Positions 5,314 through 7,735 of a stretch of DNA of 7,735 bases are shown here, one piece after another; positions within the stretch are counted from its first letter, which is position 1, and each line of letters begins with the position of its first letter. A model generated the notes under the pieces. The model was given only the letters and a program-made list of their open reading frames with translations. It ran no database searches and was not told where the DNA came from. The stretch lies in NCBI GenBank assembly GCA_024277555.1, contig JAJRUY010000171.1:1-7735 (forward strand). The letters are read 5' to 3'. The translations under genes and the position numbers were made by a program. The stretch is from Gammaproteobacteria bacterium (GTDB lineage Bacteria; Pseudomonadota; Gammaproteobacteria; Chromatiales; Chromatiaceae).

Positions 5314-5828
5314 AACCTTTTATACTTCTTGTGTCCGCCATATTTCTGGGCTCACTTGCAGGCCCCGCGACATCAGGCAACAACTTTGGCGGCTCATTCC
5401 GCAACTGGGTTCTCGGTTCAGATGCCAAAACCTCAGCCGGAGACATGGAATTAGCTCAGCTCGATGCCATCACCAGGGGCTGCATGGAATGCCATAATGG
5501 AGAAGGAGGAGCCAGTCATATCATACTCAAAAGCGCCGACAGACCTTTGCAGATTGTCGGAGCACTCAGCGCCAATCACCCGGTCGGCATGGATTACAAT
5601 GTACTCGCATACCGTGAACCACACAGTTATCAATCCACTGGCTCCCTTGACCCAAGGGTACTGCTGGTAGATGGCAAGGTGGGATGCGTGTCATGCCACC
5701 AGCTCAGGGTCGGAGAATTCCAGAAGCTGGCATCCGTTCAAATGAATAATTCTCGCTGCAGCGCCTCCGGGCAGCTTACCGTAGGCCCCAAGGAAACTGA
5801 CCTTTGCCTGTCTTGCCATCTTCAATAG
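5310..5828 (+). CDS. Periplasmic triheme cytochrome c
   Basis: A secreted 172-aa electron carrier. Residues 1 to about 22 form a Sec signal peptide (MKPF, hydrophobic core, then GPATSG). Three CxxCH heme c attachment sites follow: CMECH (58-62), CVSCH (126-130) and CLSCH (166-170), the last two residues from the C-terminus. Outside these motifs the mature protein has exactly three histidines, H70, H90 (in NHPVGMDY, a pattern often seen in multiheme cytochromes) and H105. This suits bis-histidine ligation of three low-spin hemes (inference). There is one extra Cys at 150. Start: GAGGAG about 8 nt upstream of the ATG. It is likely matured by the Ccm or Ccs system and acts in periplasmic electron transfer, but no redox partner gene is visible. 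It does not look like a standard c4, c5 or NapB protein. An upstream hydrophobic mini-ORF overlaps its start. Confidence 0.88.
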   Translation: MKPFILLVSAIFLGSLAGPATSGNNFGGSFRNWVLGSDAKTSAGDMELAQLDAITRGCMECHNGEGGASHIILKSADRPLQIVGALSANHPVGMDYNVLAYREPHSYQSTGSLDPRVLLVDGKVGCVSCHQLRVGEFQKLASVQMNNSRCSASGQLTVGPKETDLCLSCHLQ

Positions 5829-5933
5829 CTACCAGGCAAAAACCACCTGACTTGCCCGGGAGTGAAGCCGCTTACGCCAGTTTGTTTATCAGTAACAGTA
5901 TGGTGTATCAGTGTTTTTCTGTTAGTTAACTCC

Positions 5934-5955
5934 GCCCGGTGAGAAATGCAGGTTA
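5934..5955 (+). repeat. 22-bp dispersed motif, copy B
   Basis: Matches 109-130 (minus strand) at 20 of 22 positions, with exact core CCCGGTGAGAAATGC. The surrounding sequence is not shared and no dyads accompany this copy. It may be a decayed insertion-sequence end upstream of the Usp gene. Confidence 0.4.
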
Positions 5956-6016
5956 GATATCCCCTGAATCTGTATACCCTAATTTTTACATTATTGGCGA
6001 ATAATAAAGATACAGC

Positions 6017-6032
6017 TGTCACCGGGATGACA
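6017..6032 (+). promoter_or_regulatory. CRP/FNR-like operator upstream of the second Usp gene
   Basis: TGTCACCGGGATGACA, with dyad arms extended by one pair on each side (C6016, G6033). It is 15 of 16 identical to the site upstream of the SpoIIAA-Usp gene. Its centre (6024.5) is about 80 bp from the GTG start. A possible -10 TATGCT at 6054-6059 would put the transcription start near 6066 and the dyad centre near -41.5, the class II activator position of CRP/FNR proteins. No good -35 is present, as expected for such a promoter. Confidence 0.55.
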
Positions 6033-6104
6033 GATAAAACATACTCACCCTCCTATGCTTGTTGGCATGTGATGAAAATCAGATGTGTAACACAGGAGAA
6101 GAAG

Positions 6105-6572
6105 GTGATTGACTACAACAACATTCTGGTGGCAATGGATTTTTCTCCTGCAGCAGAGAAAGCGGCCCACCAGGCTGGTGAGTTTTCCAGCCTGATTGGC
6201 GCTAAAATTACTCTATTGCACATACTGGAGCATTTTCCCGAAGATATCCCCAATAATATCATTGCTCCTGAAAATACCAATACAGAGCAATTCTATGTTG
6301 AGCAGGCACGTGCCAGACTCATTGAACTGCGCAACCATTTGAATCATGATGACAGCACAACTGCAATGGAAATTATTGTCAGCACTGCCGTTGATGTGGT
6401 TGTCAGCCCCCGCTCTGCAGGGCAGATAATTTCTGAGTATGCCTCACAGCATGATATGGATCTGATTGTAATGGGAAGCCACGGAAAGCATGGCCTCCTT
6501 GGGGCAATAGGATCAACAGCCAGCAAGGTACTGCACACTACCTCGACTGATGTACTGGTTGTCAAGCCCTAG
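6105..6572 (+). CDS. Single-domain universal stress protein (UspA family)
   Basis: A 155-aa cytoplasmic Usp. It begins with the family's first strand (NNILVAMDFSP, 5-15) and ends with the nucleotide-loop motif GSHGKHGLLGAIGST (124-138) and TDVLVVKP. The Gly spacing is G-2x-G-8x-G(S/T), the same one-residue-short form as in the neighbouring SpoIIAA-Usp protein, and both share GSHGKHG. Binding of ATP or a related nucleotide is expected. The start is GTG at 6105 with AGGAG exactly 6 nt upstream. The frame is open back to an ATG at 5946, but that extension lacks family similarity and would run through the operator. The aldolase gene follows on the same strand after 111 bp and may be co-transcribed. 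Confidence 0.92.
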   Translation: MIDYNNILVAMDFSPAAEKAAHQAGEFSSLIGAKITLLHILEHFPEDIPNNIIAPENTNTEQFYVEQARARLIELRNHLNHDDSTTAMEIIVSTAVDVVVSPRSAGQIISEYASQHDMDLIVMGSHGKHGLLGAIGSTASKVLHTTSTDVLVVKP

Positions 6573-6683
6573 ACATGTGGGCTAGCTGAAACACCCAGCA
6601 AATAAGGGCAACCAGCACTGCTGCAGTGACAAGCTATCGCAGGGACAACATCGATAACAAAGCCTGATATGCAGGAGAAAACG

Positions 6684-7709
6684 ATGAGCAGCACAAACGA
6701 ATTACAGCAAACGATTGCGGACATGGTGGACGACCACCGCGGAATTCTGGCAGCAGATGAAAGTTTGCCCACCATCGAAAAGCGCTTCGAGGCAATCAAC
6801 GTAACAGCCACCGAGGCCAACCGGTGCGCCTATCGCTCACTGCTGCTGGCCACGCCAGGGCTGGGAGAATATATCAGCGGCGTCATTTTGTTTGAGGAAA
6901 CCCTGGGGCAGACAGACGAGAACCAGATACCACTGCCGAAAACTGCCAAAGCCCAAAAAATAGTCCCTGGGGTAAAAGTGGACAAAGGCAAGGGGCCGCT
7001 GGCTGGTGCCCCCGGGGATCTGATTACCTATGGCCTGGATGGCTTGGAAAACCGCCTGGAAGAATACAAAAAACAAGGCGCCCGCTTTGCCAAATGGCGG
7101 GAAGTGTACCCAATCACTCAGCACAACCCCACCCCTTTGGGAAGGCAAGCCAATGCGGAAATGCTGGCTCGCTATGCTGCTGTTTGCCAGGAAGCAGGCC
7201 TTGTTCCCATTGTAGAACCCGAAGTGCTAATGGATGGCGATCATGACATTGGACGTTGCGCTACAGTCACAGAGCTTGTACTGCACGCTGTTTTCCATGC
7301 CCTCCATCGACACGGCATCAGCTTTGAGCATATGATTTTGAAGCCCAATATGGTGCTGCCGGGCAAAGGTTGCCGCCTTGCAGAACCCAGGGAAGTAGCC
7401 GAAGCCACCCTGAGGGTATTAAGCCGCACCGTACCTGCAGCAGTACCCAGCATCAATTTCCTGTCTGGCGGGCAAGAGCCTGAAGAAGCAACTGCAAACC
7501 TCAATGCCATCAATCAAATGAAAGGGAATGCCCCATGGCAACTGAGTATTTCCTATGGGCGCGCCCTGCAACAACCCGCCCTGCAGGCGTGGCAAGGAAA
7601 ACCCGAGAACAGGGAAAAAGCGCAACAGGCCCTGCTCAGGCGCGCCCGCCTCAACAGCCTGGCCCGGCAAGGGAAATATGACCCTTCCATGGAAAATGAA
7701 GATGACTGA
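6684..7709 (+). CDS. Class I fructose-bisphosphate aldolase
   Basis: Cytoplasmic glycolytic and gluconeogenic enzyme of the Schiff-base class. It reversibly cleaves fructose 1,6-bisphosphate to dihydroxyacetone phosphate and glyceraldehyde 3-phosphate without a metal ion. It has 341 aa. Residues aligning with rabbit muscle aldolase at a near-constant offset are visible: D25 in AADES (D33), the VDKG segment (K107 region), K137 in FAKWR (K146), E178 in VPIVEPE (E187), Schiff-base lysine K220 in LKPNMV (K229), and the phosphate-binding LSGGQ. The catalytic set therefore appears complete. The C-terminal tail is shorter than in animal enzymes, ends MENEDD and lacks the terminal Tyr. ATG at 6684 was chosen over 6669 because AGGAG (6673-6677) is 6 nt upstream of it and overlaps the region just after the earlier ATG. 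The upstream gap holds a small dyad, CACTG-CTG-CAGTG (6616-6628). Linkage to Usp suggests stress or low-energy control (inference). Confidence 0.95.
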   Translation: MSSTNELQQTIADMVDDHRGILAADESLPTIEKRFEAINVTATEANRCAYRSLLLATPGLGEYISGVILFEETLGQTDENQIPLPKTAKAQKIVPGVKVDKGKGPLAGAPGDLITYGLDGLENRLEEYKKQGARFAKWREVYPITQHNPTPLGRQANAEMLARYAAVCQEAGLVPIVEPEVLMDGDHDIGRCATVTELVLHAVFHALHRHGISFEHMILKPNMVLPGKGCRLAEPREVAEATLRVLSRTVPAAVPSINFLSGGQEPEEATANLNAINQMKGNAPWQLSISYGRALQQPALQAWQGKPENREKAQQALLRRARLNSLARQGKYDPSMENEDD

Positions 7710-7735
7710 AAAGCACTTGCTGACTCGCAGACTAG

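Larger units (their letters stand above)
5829..6104. other. Cytochrome/Usp intergenic region
   Basis: A 276-bp gap with no credible gene. It holds the second copy of the 22-bp motif (5934-5955), the shared dyad (6017-6032) and a possible -10 box TATGCT (6054-6059). TTTGCCTG (5803-5810) and CAGGCAAA (5833-5840) could pair across the cytochrome stop codon, but the 22-nt loop and absence of a T tract make a terminator doubtful. Confidence 0.45.

Noticed and set aside
5803..5840. Terminator hairpin after the cytochrome gene
   Set aside because: The 8-bp arms TTTGCCTG and CAGGCAAA are separated by 22 nt, overlap the coding end and are not followed by a T tract.
5946..6104. 53-residue N-terminal extension of the second Usp
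   Set aside because: It lacks family similarity, would cover the operator and -10 region, and the GTG at 6105 has an ideally spaced AGGAG.

Overview
The window looks like chromosomal DNA from a gammaproteobacterium with moderate GC. The main reason is a FleQ-type sigma-54 activator that closely resembles the Pseudomonas flagellar and c-di-GMP regulator. Bacterial-type class I aldolase, two universal stress proteins and a small multiheme cytochrome c suggest an environmental, respiration-flexible organism. I cannot name the genus from sequence alone. No rRNA, tRNA, CRISPR array or transposase gene is visible.

Layout. Positions 1-293 hold no convincing gene, only hairpins and a motif that recurs upstream of the second stress protein. 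A 111-bp miniature inverted-repeat element (copy 1, 294-404) overlaps the 3' end of fleQ (390-1928, minus). Upstream of fleQ on the same strand lie a 36-residue membrane mini-protein (2122-2232) and a 12-helix APC-family amino acid permease (2229-3521), joined by an ATGA overlap. The permease-to-Usp gap carries copy 2 of the 111-bp element (3630-3740) and a second, unrelated inverted-repeat element (3761-3901). A two-domain SpoIIAA-like/Usp protein follows (3934-4785, minus). The divergent region holds copy 3 (4931-5041), a candidate structured RNA segment (5115-5163) and a hydrophobic mini-ORF coupled to a periplasmic triheme cytochrome c (5310-5828, plus). A single-domain Usp (6105-6572, plus) and class I fructose-bisphosphate aldolase (6684-7709, plus) complete the window.

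How it fits together. The most informative hidden signal is a nearly identical 16-bp dyad, TGTCACC(G/T)GGATGACA. It occurs once upstream of each Usp gene, at a similar distance from the start codon, with unrelated flanks. Its 5-N6-5 geometry is that of CRP/FNR-superfamily sites (CooA sites are TGTCA-N6-CGACA). One redox- or gas-sensing regulator may therefore control both stress proteins on either side of the cytochrome gene. The second signal is the 111-bp element: three copies of identical length, about 95% identical, each flanked by a perfect 4-bp direct repeat (TTTT, TTAA, TGTA). Copy 1 has replaced the end of fleQ and now supplies its stop codon, and the pre-insertion end can be reconstructed. 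Several start codons differ from the longest open frames and were chosen by Shine-Dalgarno position (fleQ TTG, usp ATG and GTG, fba second ATG).
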